From the NCBI GenBank assembly GCA_035409945.1, contig DAONQC010000004.1, positions 124,001-188,000 on the forward strand: a stretch of DNA of 64,000 nucleotides, read 5' to 3'. Below are positions 1 through 10,200 of this stretch, one piece after another. Source of the stretch: MWEH01 sp035409945 (GTDB taxonomy: Bacteria > Bacillota > Clostridia > Christensenellales > DTU072). A model generated the notes under the pieces. It did no database searches. It saw nothing but the letters and a program-made list of their open reading frames with translations, and had not been told where the DNA came from. The position numbers and the translations under genes were made by a program. The stretch's first letter is position 1. Each line of letters opens with the position of its first letter.

Positions 1-531
1 TCCTATTAACACATCACCACTTTTAATATCTGAACCGTTAATTACTTTATCCTTTTTTACAATACCACAGCAAAATCCAGCTATATCATATTCGCCTTCT
101 GTGTAAAAGCCTGGCATTTCTGCTGTTTCTCCACCAATTAGTGCACAACCTGCTTGTAAACACCCTTCTGCAACACCTTTTACTATCAATGCAACTTTTT
201 CAGGGATTAGTTTAGGGATGGCTATATAATCTAAAAATATTAAAGGTTTCGCACCTTGACAGACAACATCGTTAACACACATCGCCACCGCATCTATTCC
301 TATAGTATCGTGTTTATCCAGTACAAAAGCATACTTTAACTTTGTCCCTACCCCATCGGTTCCTGCCACTAAAACATCGCCATTAGGATCGTCGCTTAAT
401 GCATAAAAACCACCAAAAGAGCCAAGTCCACCTAAAACATTTTTATCATATGTTTTAAGAACATGTTCTTTCATTAGTTTAACTGCGCTATAACCTGCCT
501 CTACATCTACACCAGCTTCTTTGTAGTCCAT
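1..531 (-). CDS. purM: Phosphoribosylformylglycinamidine cyclo-ligase (AIR synthetase), partial
   Basis: Converts FGAM to AIR with ATP in de novo purine synthesis (cytosol). Only the N-terminal 177 codons lie in the window; the gene runs off the left edge. Reading the minus strand from ATG at 531 gives MDYKEAGVDVEAGYSAVKLM, then an AGTDGVGTK motif (ATP and substrate region) and a GGETAEMPG motif, both PurM/AIRS family hallmarks. The start has a GAGGAAGT ribosome-binding site. It is the third gene of a purE-purF-purM run on the same strand, about 116 bp after purF. Its upstream gap holds the hairpin leader also found at purE and the GH3 gene. Identity is confident; the C-terminus cannot be assessed. 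Confidence 0.95.
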   Translation of the reverse strand, partial: MDYKEAGVDVEAGYSAVKLMKEHVLKTYDKNVLGGLGSFGGFYALSDDPNGDVLVAGTDGVGTKLKYAFVLDKHDTIGIDAVAMCVNDVVCQGAKPLIFLDYIAIPKLIPEKVALIVKGVAEGCLQAGCALIGGETAEMPGFYTEGEYDIAGFCCGIVKKDKVINGSDIKSGDVLIG

Positions 532-535
532 ACTT

Positions 536-589
536 CCTCGTGCAATAATGTTGTTAGAATTTAACCACTAAATATAGTTAGCAACATTA
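536..589 (-). promoter_or_regulatory. Hairpin leader copy 1 (upstream of purM)
   Basis: On the minus strand an AATGTTG ... CAACATT outer stem encloses an inner TAAC ... GTTA pair and ends about 5 nt before the purM SD. Nearly the same roughly 50-nt element precedes purE (2866-2922) and the GH3 gene (18575-18632), with a weaker relative at folD (14202-14256). It matches no riboswitch I recognise. A regulatory role is inference. Confidence 0.5.
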
Positions 590-647
590 CTTTGTATATT
601 TCGTTTTAAATTGTCTCCGCTCAAAATCAATTGTTCTCTTCTATATA

Positions 648-2213
648 TCAACGCCTATTGTATTTTACTCCATTGTTATGTAAAAAATCGTAACAAGCTG
701 CGCCTAGCGTTGGATTATACTCCTCCACATCACAGCATGTCCTTGTTTCTAGCGCATCGGTTTCACATAGATGCGACACGTCTACAGAATAATCTCTGTT
801 GAAACATCCCGTGCAATATTCCCTTCCTCCACAAGCATTTTTTAATATCTCAAGTGGGATATATTGCAAACTATCTGCGCCAATTATTTCGCATATCTCT
901 TCTGCATTTCTGTATCCACCAATCAGCTGATCCCTTGTGTCCATATCTACTCCAAAGTAACACGGATATTTAACAATAGGGCTAGCTACTAGCATATGTA
1001 CTTCTTTAGCACCACTAGCACGTAAAAGTTGTATGATTTTTTTACTTGTTGTACCTCTTACAATAGAATCATCTATTAATATGAGCCTTTTACCACGAAT
1101 GTTTGCTTTGAATGCGTTTAGTTTAACTTTGACGCTATTTTCTCTCTGTAGCTGATTAGGCTGTATAAAGGTTCTACCAACATACCTATTTTTACTTAGA
1201 GCATCTACATATGGTAGTCCCGAAACAACTGAGTAACCCCTAGCAGTGACAACTGCAGAATCTGGGACTCCTGACACAATATCTGCATCGATTTTAAATA
1301 ACTCAGCCATTTTTTTACCACTTTCATATCTAGAGTCATATACAGAAATCCCATCCATCGTAGTGTCTGATCTTGCTAAATATACAAACTCAAAAATACA
1401 GGGCTTTTTATGTACATTAGGTAGAGTTCTTGTTGTTATGGTGCCATCTTTATCTACCACAATCATTTCACCTGCTTCTACGTCTCTTACTATTTTTGCG
1501 TCGATAGCATCCAGTGCGCAAGACTCTGAAGCGAATATTATTTTATCACCCTTTTGTCCCATAACAAGAGGTCTAAAACCTTTAGGGTCTCTTATAGCAA
1601 TCAATTTACCAGCAGCTAAAAAGACCATTGCGTACGCACCTTCTAACTGCTTACATCCTTCAAAAACACCATCTTCAGGATTGTCCATTCCCGTTGCGTT
1701 GATAATTGCAGCAACAACCTCCACATCTCTTGATGATTGAAAGATATGACCTTCGCCAATCATTCTTTCCCTGATAGCACGAGCATTTATGATATTGCCG
1801 TTATGCGCAACTGCCATTCTTCCATATTTACCGAAAAACACAAGTGGCTGGGCGTTAATAACGTTACTAGTACCGCCAGTTGAATATCTAACATGTCCTA
1901 TTGCAGTATTAGTTTCAGGTAAAAGCTCAATCTCTTCATCTTTAAAAACTTCGCTAACTAAACCCATATTTTTGTAATATGCAATCTTATCGGAATTATA
2001 TGAACAAGCTATACCTGCGCTTTCTTGTCCACGATGCTGGAGTGCAAAAAGCCCAAAATAGATATCTCTTGCCAAAGGCTTTTTTTCTGGTGAAAAGATA
2101 CCAATAACTCCACACTCCTCATTTACACCAAAATCTTTTTGGTCGATAAGGATATAGTCTCTGCCCTCAACCTCTTCAGTCAAATTCATTTTGTTATTTT
2201 GAAAATTGCTCAT
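648..2213 (-). CDS. purF: Amidophosphoribosyltransferase (glutamine PRPP amidotransferase)
   Basis: Catalyses the committed step of purine synthesis, PRPP plus glutamine to phosphoribosylamine. The N-terminal Ntn glutaminase begins at the catalytic Cys in NEECGVIGIF (about residue 34), so about 33 residues would be removed as propeptide, as in Bacillus-type PurF but longer. The C-terminal PRTase carries LILIDDSIVRGTT. Cys residues in KKPCIFEF, KYPCYFG and REYCTGCFN match the [4Fe-4S]-type enzyme. I chose ATG at 2213, which has AAGGGA 6 nt upstream; an in-frame ATG at 2246 has no SD. The first 22 codons plus SD are duplicated and decayed just upstream (see repeat at 2150-2345). Confidence 0.96.
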   Translation of the reverse strand: MSNFQNNKMNLTEEVEGRDYILIDQKDFGVNEECGVIGIFSPEKKPLARDIYFGLFALQHRGQESAGIACSYNSDKIAYYKNMGLVSEVFKDEEIELLPETNTAIGHVRYSTGGTSNVINAQPLVFFGKYGRMAVAHNGNIINARAIRERMIGEGHIFQSSRDVEVVAAIINATGMDNPEDGVFEGCKQLEGAYAMVFLAAGKLIAIRDPKGFRPLVMGQKGDKIIFASESCALDAIDAKIVRDVEAGEMIVVDKDGTITTRTLPNVHKKPCIFEFVYLARSDTTMDGISVYDSRYESGKKMAELFKIDADIVSGVPDSAVVTARGYSVVSGLPYVDALSKNRYVGRTFIQPNQLQRENSVKVKLNAFKANIRGKRLILIDDSIVRGTTSKKIIQLLRASGAKEVHMLVASPIVKYPCYFGVDMDTRDQLIGGYRNAEEICEIIGADSLQYIPLEILKNACGGREYCTGCFNRDYSVDVSHLCETDALETRTCCDVEEYNPTLGAACYDFLHNNGVKYNRR

Positions 2214-2345
2214 ACATTGTCCCTTACTTTTATTACAGCTATTCAAGTTGATTTTTAAGGATGTAGTCTCTTACTCAACTTCTCCAGTTACATTCATTTT
2301 GCTATTTTGAAACTACTCATGCATTGTCCTCTATCTTTTCATCGT
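2150..2345. repeat. Decayed tandem duplicate of the purF 5' end
   Basis: The purF start region (2150-2240, including the SD and ATG) is repeated about 107-109 bp further out (2259-2345). Both begin GGAT(A/G)TAGTCTCT and share ATTCATTTTG(T/C)TATTTTGAAA and CAT(A/G)CATTGTCC. The outer copy keeps an ATG (2318-2320) but reads MSSFKIAK and stops, so it is noncoding. It fills most of the purE-purF gap. Confidence 0.85.
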
Positions 2346-2386
2346 AGCGAGCATCGATTTGTTTTGTAACGTTTTAAAGACTAAAT

Positions 2387-2863
2387 TTATATATCTTTAT
2401 TCGATGCAAGCACACTTTCTTTCATGCTTATTTTGTACCCATCGAGTTTTTTTGCAAGTGCCTTATCAGCGACTGCTAAGATTTGGATAGAAAGTAATCC
2501 TGCATTTTTTGCGCCATCAATTGCTACCGTCGCTACGGGTACCCCAGAAGGCATTTGTACAGTAGATAGTAGGCTATCAAGTCCATCAAGAGTAGAACTC
2601 TTTATCGGGATGCCAATCACAGGTAGCGTTGTATATGCCGCAACAACACCGGCTAAATGCGCAGCTTTGCCTGCAGCGCAAATAATAACTCCATAACCAT
2701 TATCCCGTGCATTGATAGCGAATTCTTTTACCTCGTCTGGAGTACGGTGCGCAGATAATATTTTCATATCATATGAAACACCAAATTCCTTCAAGACTTC
2801 TGCAGAACCACTAACTACAGGCATATCACTTTTTGAACCCATTATTATTGCTACTTTGTACAT
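2387..2863 (-). CDS. purE: N5-carboxyaminoimidazole ribonucleotide mutase
   Basis: Class I PurE converts N5-CAIR to CAIR in purine synthesis. The family signatures are GSKSDMP near the N-terminus, SAHRTPDEV (catalytic His/Arg region) and AAHLAGVVAAYTTLPVIGIP (the usual AHLPG with Ala for Pro). The start at 2863 (MYKVAIIMGSKSD) has GAGGAAAT upstream and gives 158 residues, the normal family length. A longer reading to 2920 would run through the hairpin leader and is unlikely. It is the first gene of the purE-purF-purM run; purC and purK are not seen between them. Confidence 0.95.
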   Translation of the reverse strand: MYKVAIIMGSKSDMPVVSGSAEVLKEFGVSYDMKILSAHRTPDEVKEFAINARDNGYGVIICAAGKAAHLAGVVAAYTTLPVIGIPIKSSTLDGLDSLLSTVQMPSGVPVATVAIDGAKNAGLLSIQILAVADKALAKKLDGYKISMKESVLASNKDI

Positions 2864-2865
2864 AT

Positions 2866-2922
2866 TTCCTCGTATAATAATGTTGTTTGAATTTAACCGA
2901 ATACAAATGGTTAACAACACTA
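2866..2922 (-). promoter_or_regulatory. Hairpin leader copy 2 (upstream of purE)
   Basis: Minus-strand AGTGTTG ... CAACATT outer stem (one G-U) with a 6-bp inner stem TTAACC ... GGTTAA, followed directly by the purE SD. This is the best-paired member of the four-copy family; compare 536-589 and 18575-18632. Confidence 0.5.
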
Positions 2923-2970
2923 TTTTTATCTTCTGATTTTTTGCTTGACCACGATACTGTTAGCCCAAAC

Positions 2971-3003
2971 AAAAAAAGATACACGGCTATTGCCGTGCAT
3001 CTT
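2971..3003 (-). terminator. Intrinsic terminator, minus strand
   Basis: Stem AGAT-CACGGC / GCCGTG-ATCT with a TATT-derived loop, followed on the minus strand by seven T. It ends the small 3014-3100 transcription unit, upstream of purE. Confidence 0.8.
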
Positions 3004-3013
3004 CACCAGTTTA

Positions 3014-3100
3014 TTATTTTGCTACTTGTACTTCAGAATAATCCTGAAGCATATATCTAGATAGACTGTCTAACTTACAATTACACTCTATTTTGAACAT
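3014..3100 (-). CDS. Possible 28-residue small protein in its own transcription unit
   Basis: An ATG at 3100 opens a 28-codon frame beginning MFKIECNCKLDSLSRYML and ending in tandem stops (TAATAA), 11 bp before a strong minus-strand terminator. The promoter at 3107-3136 would place the transcript start at or within a few bases of the ATG, so the message would be nearly leaderless and I see no SD. Two Cys sit three residues apart (ECNC). No family recognised. The frame also contains a CTTCAG/CTGAAG hairpin, so the unit could instead be a small noncoding RNA of about 120 nt. Low confidence as protein, moderate as a transcript. Confidence 0.35.
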   Translation of the reverse strand: MFKIECNCKLDSLSRYMLQDYSEVQVAK

Positions 3101-3106
3101 ACTCAC

Positions 3107-3136
3107 ATAATACCAAACGACAGTAAAAATATGCAA
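3107..3136 (-). promoter_or_regulatory. Promoter of the small 3014-3100 unit
   Basis: TTGCAT (3131-3136), 18-bp spacer, TATTAT (3107-3112) on the minus strand. The matched terminator at 2971-3003 supports a discrete transcript. Confidence 0.55.
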
Positions 3137-4180
3137 ATGTTTTAACCACTCATTTATGAGCTTTTAACTGACAATTATAAATAAACAAATTTACAGAACA
3201 TCTCTAGAAATTTAACGTGAGTTTAGGAGAAATTCCAATCGTCACTTCCACTATGTACAGCAAGCTAAAATTTTATATTATTGCCATAATTTTGTAGCCA
3301 TTGCTACAAATAATCTAGCTTTTGTCACATGTTGCTATTTAGTTTGAATTATAATTATTACCTAGATTTTTGTACTTATCTTGATTCCTATTTAACTTAT
3401 CCAACACATACTCAGCAAATTCTCAAACCAAACTTTATAACGACTGTTAGCTTGTCCCCTCCTCTGTTCAAAGAGGTTTTGGCCGTCTGCAACCAACTTC
3501 TTAATTCAAAGCTTACTTTTCACAATAATGAATATGACTGCAAATTATCTGTGCATTCAATGCTCAGCTATTACCAACCTCATTCATACCTGTAGCGCAA
3601 GGGCATCAACACAAAGACTTTTTTACCTGGAGCTTTAATGATAGCAAATCCATACTCACAAAAATGGCAGCGGCACAAATGATTATCTATATTAACCTAA
3701 TGCCTAACTGCTACCACTTGTGGCATGTGAAAGAGACACAAACCACAATACCTTTTAAGACGCATAACGGATTTCTCCAGCACAGGAGACGCACTGGTCA
3801 TACGTAAACAACTGCTAACGACAGTCAAAAACTCGTTCTGATTAGCTGTGTTGCATGAATGAAAGTGAAGTGAGATCTAGTACAGCTATACAACATCTAT
3901 CTGACGGAAAGACGATTGGGAATAGATGAAAAAATTTACTTTTCTTTTATGTGAAAACTGCATTATTTCTGGTCTGTTTTTATTACAGGCGCCCAATCTT
4001 TTTATCATTTTGACCTATGAAAATAGCGGAAAAATCGTTTATAAAAAACGCTCAAAAAACAGCATTTTATGCATAAAAGCAATGTGTAATTTCCTTATAG
4101 CAAACTGTAAAACTTTATGCTATTATTAATACACACGCGAACGTACACGAAATATTTACTTGTTTTTCACATGTGGGCAC
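3137..4180. other. Long intergenic stretch without a convincing gene
   Basis: Apart from the Cys-rich relic at 3580-3876 I find no supported gene. There is a perfect 8-bp inverted repeat TTTGTAGC / GCTACAAA at 3291-3310 without a T-tract. Short plus-strand frames at 3329-3595 and 3926-4129 lack an SD and family-like features. Confidence 0.5.
3580..3876 (-). pseudogene. Possible decayed Cys-rich (zinc-ribbon-like) ORF
   Basis: One minus-strand frame stays open from 3876 to 3580 except for a single internal TAG (3697-3699). It reads ...VLEKSVMRLKRYCGLCLFHM before the TAG and NHLCRCHFCEYGFAIIKAP, then GKKVFVLMPLRYRYE, after it. The Cys pairs on both sides (CGLC, CRCHFC) resemble a treble-clef or ribbon zinc site, but I cannot name a family. 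No clear start or SD. It could be chance. Confidence 0.25.
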
Positions 4181-4210
4181 TTGCATGGCGCGCGCGACGT
4201 AATGTATAAT
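4181..4210 (+). promoter_or_regulatory. Promoter of the giant MBG gene
   Basis: TTGCAT (4181-4186), 18-bp spacer, TATAAT (4205-4210). The spacer contains an alternating GCGCGCGCG run (4188-4196), very unusual in this AT-rich DNA. The leader has a TGTGGG (4222-4227) / CCCACA (4252-4257) stem just before the AGGAG SD. Confidence 0.7.
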
Positions 4211-4268
4211 GACAATAGAGATGTGGGCTCGTATAAACTTGAAATAAATTTCCCACACTAGGAGCAAT

Positions 4269-7200
4269 ATGACTATTACCTCAAAACAAAAAATTTTAGT
4301 TGTTTTATTATTGGTTGTTTTTACTGCATTTGTTTTTGTTGCATTCACAACAAGTAAAGATGCATCCTCATTTCCAATGTTATCCAAGGACTCCGAGGAG
4401 TTGGTGGCTCACGCAGACATGTCTGGCGGAGGTGCTAATGCTGAGAGCAAAATATTAACAGCAACAGCTTGGACTGCTGGAGGAATTGGCAGGCAATCTG
4501 CCACAAACTTAAACTCTATATCTTTCGATGCGAATAATGTAAGTTATTACAGGACGACAGGCTCTGGCGCAAAGTGCAGCATCACTCCTGGCACTGGGTC
4601 TTTTGAGGCTGGAGAATACGAAACTCACCAAGCCTACAGCCCCACTCTGTATGTTATTGCTTGGGTTAAATTAGATAGTAATCTGCAAACAATTCGCGCT
4701 AAATCAACCTTACAAGCAAGCATTACCGGAAATGTTACCGGTGATAAAGATGTAAGATGGGGTATAATTTCAGCAGCATCACCATCAAAAGCAACTTCTT
4801 CTTGGCCGGATAATAACACTAAAACTATAACTGTTAATGGCAATTATATTGGCATAACAGCCCGTACTAATAGTGGATGGTGGTATTCTACTCGTATAAG
4901 AGCTTCTGGTTTAAGTCTAACTGTAACCAGTAATGACACTACTACGCCAAGCGTAAGTATGATAGGCTACACCACATATGGCGGAAAAAATTATGCAACC
5001 AGCACAAGTTCTGGATTTAATGCGAGCGACTCTGGTGTTGGTTTAGGCTCTTTTAATTTGCAATTCAGCACCTTTAATCAATCCTCTTTTAGCGATGTAG
5101 GCAATGGTTCTTCTTCCATTACATTAAGCGGAGCTGGTAGAACTAACATTTGGGGAGACTATAGAGCAGTGGCTACTGACTTAGTTGGTAACACCACCAC
5201 GTCTGGACAATTCCGTTATTGGTTACCTACGATGAAATTAGTAAGTCAAACCGGAGGAACTCAATACATAGGAGAAAATAGTACATCAACTGACACGGAG
5301 ATTGTACGAAGGCCGGGACAGACATTTTATCTACGAGCTAAGCCCGAACTAGGGTACTTATTTGATGGGTTCAATATTAGTGTTTCAGGGTTAAATTCGG
5401 GCATGACAAACAACATCGCATATAGTGCTTGTACATACAACCAAAGTACTGGGTGGTTCCACTATGAAATCACTTTGAGTGATAACCTAATTAATACTGG
5501 TGGAGCAGTATCTGAAATTAAGTTCAACGCTATATTCAGAGCCGATGTAATTAAACGTGGTACAAATGCCCCACAAACAATAACATACGATGGAGCTACG
5601 CATCCTCTCGTAGTTTCTGATGATGGAGGAGTATATTTATCCATTGGTTCAATTGGTTCTGATAGAGAATGGGCCATCACTGGATATAAGAAAGGCGCAG
5701 GCTCTTATTCAACTGACCTCCCTCAATATGCAGATACATATTCAGCTAGAATTGTGGTTAGAGGCGGAGCCGATTCAACTAGACACATTATTTATGCCAC
5801 CTATGAGTTCGCCAACATATTGATAGTTAATAGGAGAATAGTAACATTAGATTTCCAGTCGTCTGACAAGGTGTACAATGGTAATAATAGCGCGGCAATA
5901 CACAAACTTGATGTGGTAAATGGAGTTTCAACCGACAACTTGACTAGAGAAAACGGAACTGCATATTTTTCTGATAAAAATGTTGCGAATAATAAAACTG
6001 TCACAGTAAGTGGTTTCTCTATCTCTGGGAGTAACCTGCACTCCTATGTATACAAAAACGGTGCAACTTCAATCAACCTCGATGACCAAGGAGGAGGACT
6101 TGGCACAATTGTTGCAACTCATAATATTACTCGTGCTAACACCATTCAAGTATTGTTACAACTTAAGTCCGCGCATGCGAATAAAGAAAAAGAGTATGAC
6201 GCATCAAATACCGTTGATACTTCATGGTTTGAACCAATATTAACTGGTAAAATCGGAACTGATAATATTTATGTGGTAACTAACCCTTACCCCACTGCGA
6301 TTACATATTCTTCAACAGGTGGCGACGAAGGAGGTAAGGATACAGGTAGTCATTATTTCAAGAGTGTCAATATCAAAATAGCTGGTACGGATATCGGAAA
6401 CTATTCATCTGGAGGCGTTAATATAACTTTAGGTGCTACATTTGCTGCAGATAGTACTTTAGCAGTTTCAGGACAAGATAGAATAACTATCAAGCCTAAA
6501 CAGCTAGGCATCAATGTTTCGGCTAACCATAAAATTTATGATGGAAACACCTCAACAACAGGGCAAGTCGTACTAAACCCTGCTCCATTTGAACGCGACA
6601 CAATTATTCTAAAAACTGCATCAATTTCATATAACTTCGCAAACAAGCATGTAGGAACTAACAAGACAGTAACTGCTTCTGGAATGGATGTTGACACCTC
6701 TGCATCAACTGGTCAATATAACTACTTAATAAGTTGGGCAAATAATACAACCACTGCAAATATAACAACAAAAGATCTCACCATTTCAATGTCTTGCTCT
6801 GGCAAAGTGTTTGACGGAGGGGTCAGTGTAAATCTATCTACTCTAACCTTTGTCTATGACGGCATTGTTGCAAGCGATGGTAATGTTACAACTGGCATAC
6901 CAACGTCAGCATCGGTACTGAGCATTAGTAATGCTGTTGTTTTTGAATATGCTGGAGCATCAGCTTCTACTTCTGTTACAGTTTCTGCAATAAATACAAC
7001 AAATCAAGGTGGAGAATTTATTATTACTGGTGGTGGCTCGGTGCTATCTGGTTCATCCGCTCAAAACTATTTAGTTAAAAACACCAGCTTATCAGATACA
7101 TCAGAAATTACACCAAAACCAATAACTGCAGCTAATGTCACGATCACAGCATTAAATGATATAACATATGATGGAGAGAGTCATACCCCTACTCCTACAT

Positions 7201-10200
7201 TAACTGACATTGCCCTATCTAGATCTTTACTTTCTGGTACTGACTTTTCACACTCATTCAGTAAAGATAACATCGCTACAACTCCTAAGAATCACGGCAC
7301 TTACACAATTACCATAACAGGAAATAACAACTATACTGGAAGTCGCACCACACTATTAACAATTACAAAAGCCAATGTAATTCTAAACGTCCAAGACATT
7401 ACAATTACTTACGGTGATATAGTAGACCAAACCGTAATCAGCGGAACTGCTGTTAATTCAGAAAACGGTGATTTATCTGTTAAAGGGACCTGGCTTTTTG
7501 ACCCTTCAAAGCAGATGCCTCCAAGACCTAAATATGTAGATACTGGCGAATACTATGTGCGGTTTACATTAGACGATTCAGAAGAGGTTAATTATAACGA
7601 GCCAAGCTTAGTTACAATAACACTCACTGTAAACAAAAAACAGCTTAACGTAACTGCAAATACCATTACACAAGTTTTTGGAGAAGATGCAATTCCTTTA
7701 AGTTACACATCGCTAGACGCATTAAATCCCAGTGCTGGAAGTGGAATTATTCCTGGAGATACATTGGATGTCAATTTAGCTTGTGTCAAAAATATTCCTG
7801 ACGGCAAAATACATGCCCGCGTAGGCAATTACCCTATTACGAGAGTAGGAGCAGATGCTGAAGACTCAGATTATAGCATAACATTCACTAATGGAATGTA
7901 TAAGGTCACTAAACGAGAAATTACAATTACTCCTATATCTGAACAGAAAAAAGTTTATGGAAATACAGAATTGCCCCTTGCATATATTGCAACTGATAGA
8001 ATACCAACTCTACAAAAGCCTCTTCAGCAGGTAATTGCTGATTCCCCACTACTCGGCGCATTACAACGTGAAGATACAGCTTATTCAGGTGGCACTGGTA
8101 ATGCTGGAAAGGAAAACGTGGGATTATATAAGATCACACAAGGCTCTTTGAAAACACTTAATAATGCTGACTATGATATAACATTTGCCGAGCAAATCGT
8201 AGCATTTGAAATTACTCGTAGGCCAATTGAAGTCAGTGCTCCAAATTTAACCCAGGTGTATGGAGAAGCAATTCTTTCTTTCGACTATGCGGTAACTGGA
8301 GGATCTCTAGTTGCAGGGGACACTTTAACAGGAAGTTTTTCAAGAACGCTCAATGCGCAGTCAACTGACGAAACAACTAATGTAAATGTTGGTAACTATG
8401 TTTTGAGGGACAATTTAGTTGCTACACAATCCTTTGCTCATGCCCCTAATAATCCAAACTACCATATCACAAGCGTAACGAATGGTAGTTATAAAATCGT
8501 CAGACGTCCTTTGACAGTCACTCCTGATAGTGGCCAAGGGAAAGTATATGGTGATCCAGAACCTACGCTTGACTACACTTTAAGTTATACGGACTCCCCA
8601 GAAAAAATTGCCTTAATAGGAGATGACCGCTTGCTAGGTGCGCTCAGTAGAGAGAATGCTGGCGAAACTGTTGGGAGAAACGTAGGCGATTATAACATCT
8701 TGCTCGGAAACTTAAGATCGGATAATTATGAGTTAACTCTTGCGCCAGTGATATTTAAGATAACTAGAAAACCCATAGTCGTTACCGCCAAACTGTGGGG
8801 TGTTGACTACGGAAAGCCTGCAAAAGCGGACACCGACCTTACTTGGGCAACTTTTCCAACCGCCTTACCTCACGGTGATACATTAGTAGGTTGTCTAGAG
8901 TTAGACCGTAGTTGGACTTTAGACGATTGGGGTTGTATCCCTGTTGGATCATACAACATTTTACAAGGTACCGTTGATGAGACTCATAACCCCAACTATA
9001 CTATCGCGTTTAACGGAGAGAATCGCTATGTAGTTAATAGGTTGATTGCCAATATTTTACCCCATGCGGGTCAAAACGCAATATACGGCACTCCTCTTAC
9101 CGGTGCTGAAGGCGGTGGAATTTATGACGAAGGTATTAAATTTAGTGCATATACAACTGGTAATGAAAAAATAGCTGCATCGTACTTTACGGGGCGTCTA
9201 GAAATCAGTACAACCACCAACATCCCTACCCCCAACCAATATGACATAGTCATTGGAACTCTTACAAGTGATACTCACGAAATTGTAATGAACCGTATAG
9301 TTATATCTGAAGGCGTGGTGGAGGATGTTAACCCTACAAAATATACGATAAACAAACGAGCAATTTCTATACAGCCTGTTACAATATATCAAGTGTTTGG
9401 GGAAGACGAAATAACCACTACCAGTTATGACATTGTTTCCGGCAGCGTAATCGGAGGTGATCAACTTTTAGGCACACTACAAACCCCAGGTCAAGGACTC
9501 ACCGTTGGTGAACACAGCATAGCTATAGGTAGTGTCGAGCACGAGTATTACAATATTACTCTCGTAAACAATACGAAGAGCTATAAAGTAACTAGAAGAC
9601 CTATAACTATATTCCCTCAAGATGCAACAAGCGTATATGGCTCACCTACTGAATCCGAAATTCAATATTCTATAGATCTAACAGCAGGCTTTACCTCAAA
9701 TTATCCTGCCATTATTGATGGATATAACCTTACAGGAAAATTAAGTCGTGCCCAATCAGACATCAGAAATGCAGACGCATATGAAATAATACTTGGTAAT
9801 CTTTCTAACAATAATTATGAAATCACCATGAGTGCCGAAAAGAAATATTACACAATAACACCTAGACCAGTGACTATAAAGGCAGACAACAAAGAACAGG
9901 TATTTGGTAACGCCCCATTGGCCCTTTCGTATTCATTCGTTGGCTCACAAAGACCTGCTCCTTGGGATAGCGGACTAAGTGCAGCTACTGTGCTAACGAG
10001 AGAGCCAGGCAATATAGTTGGCACATATACTATCAATAAAGGTAATATTTCTGACCCAGGAATTAATCCAAACTATGAAATTACTTTTAATACCGGAACT
10101 TATACCATAGTTCAAAGGCGTATAACAATTGTGCCACTGCCAAATCAATTCAAGGTATATGACACTGCAGAGCAACCACTTAACTACATTGCTACGACAA

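Noticed and set aside
2213..2246. Upstream start for purF at 2246
   Set aside because: No SD there; the ATG at 2213 has AAGGGA at proper spacing.
3329..4129. Short plus-strand frames at 3329-3595 and 3926-4129
   Set aside because: No SD, no family-like sequence, Leu/Tyr/Ser-rich composition expected from AT-rich noncoding DNA.
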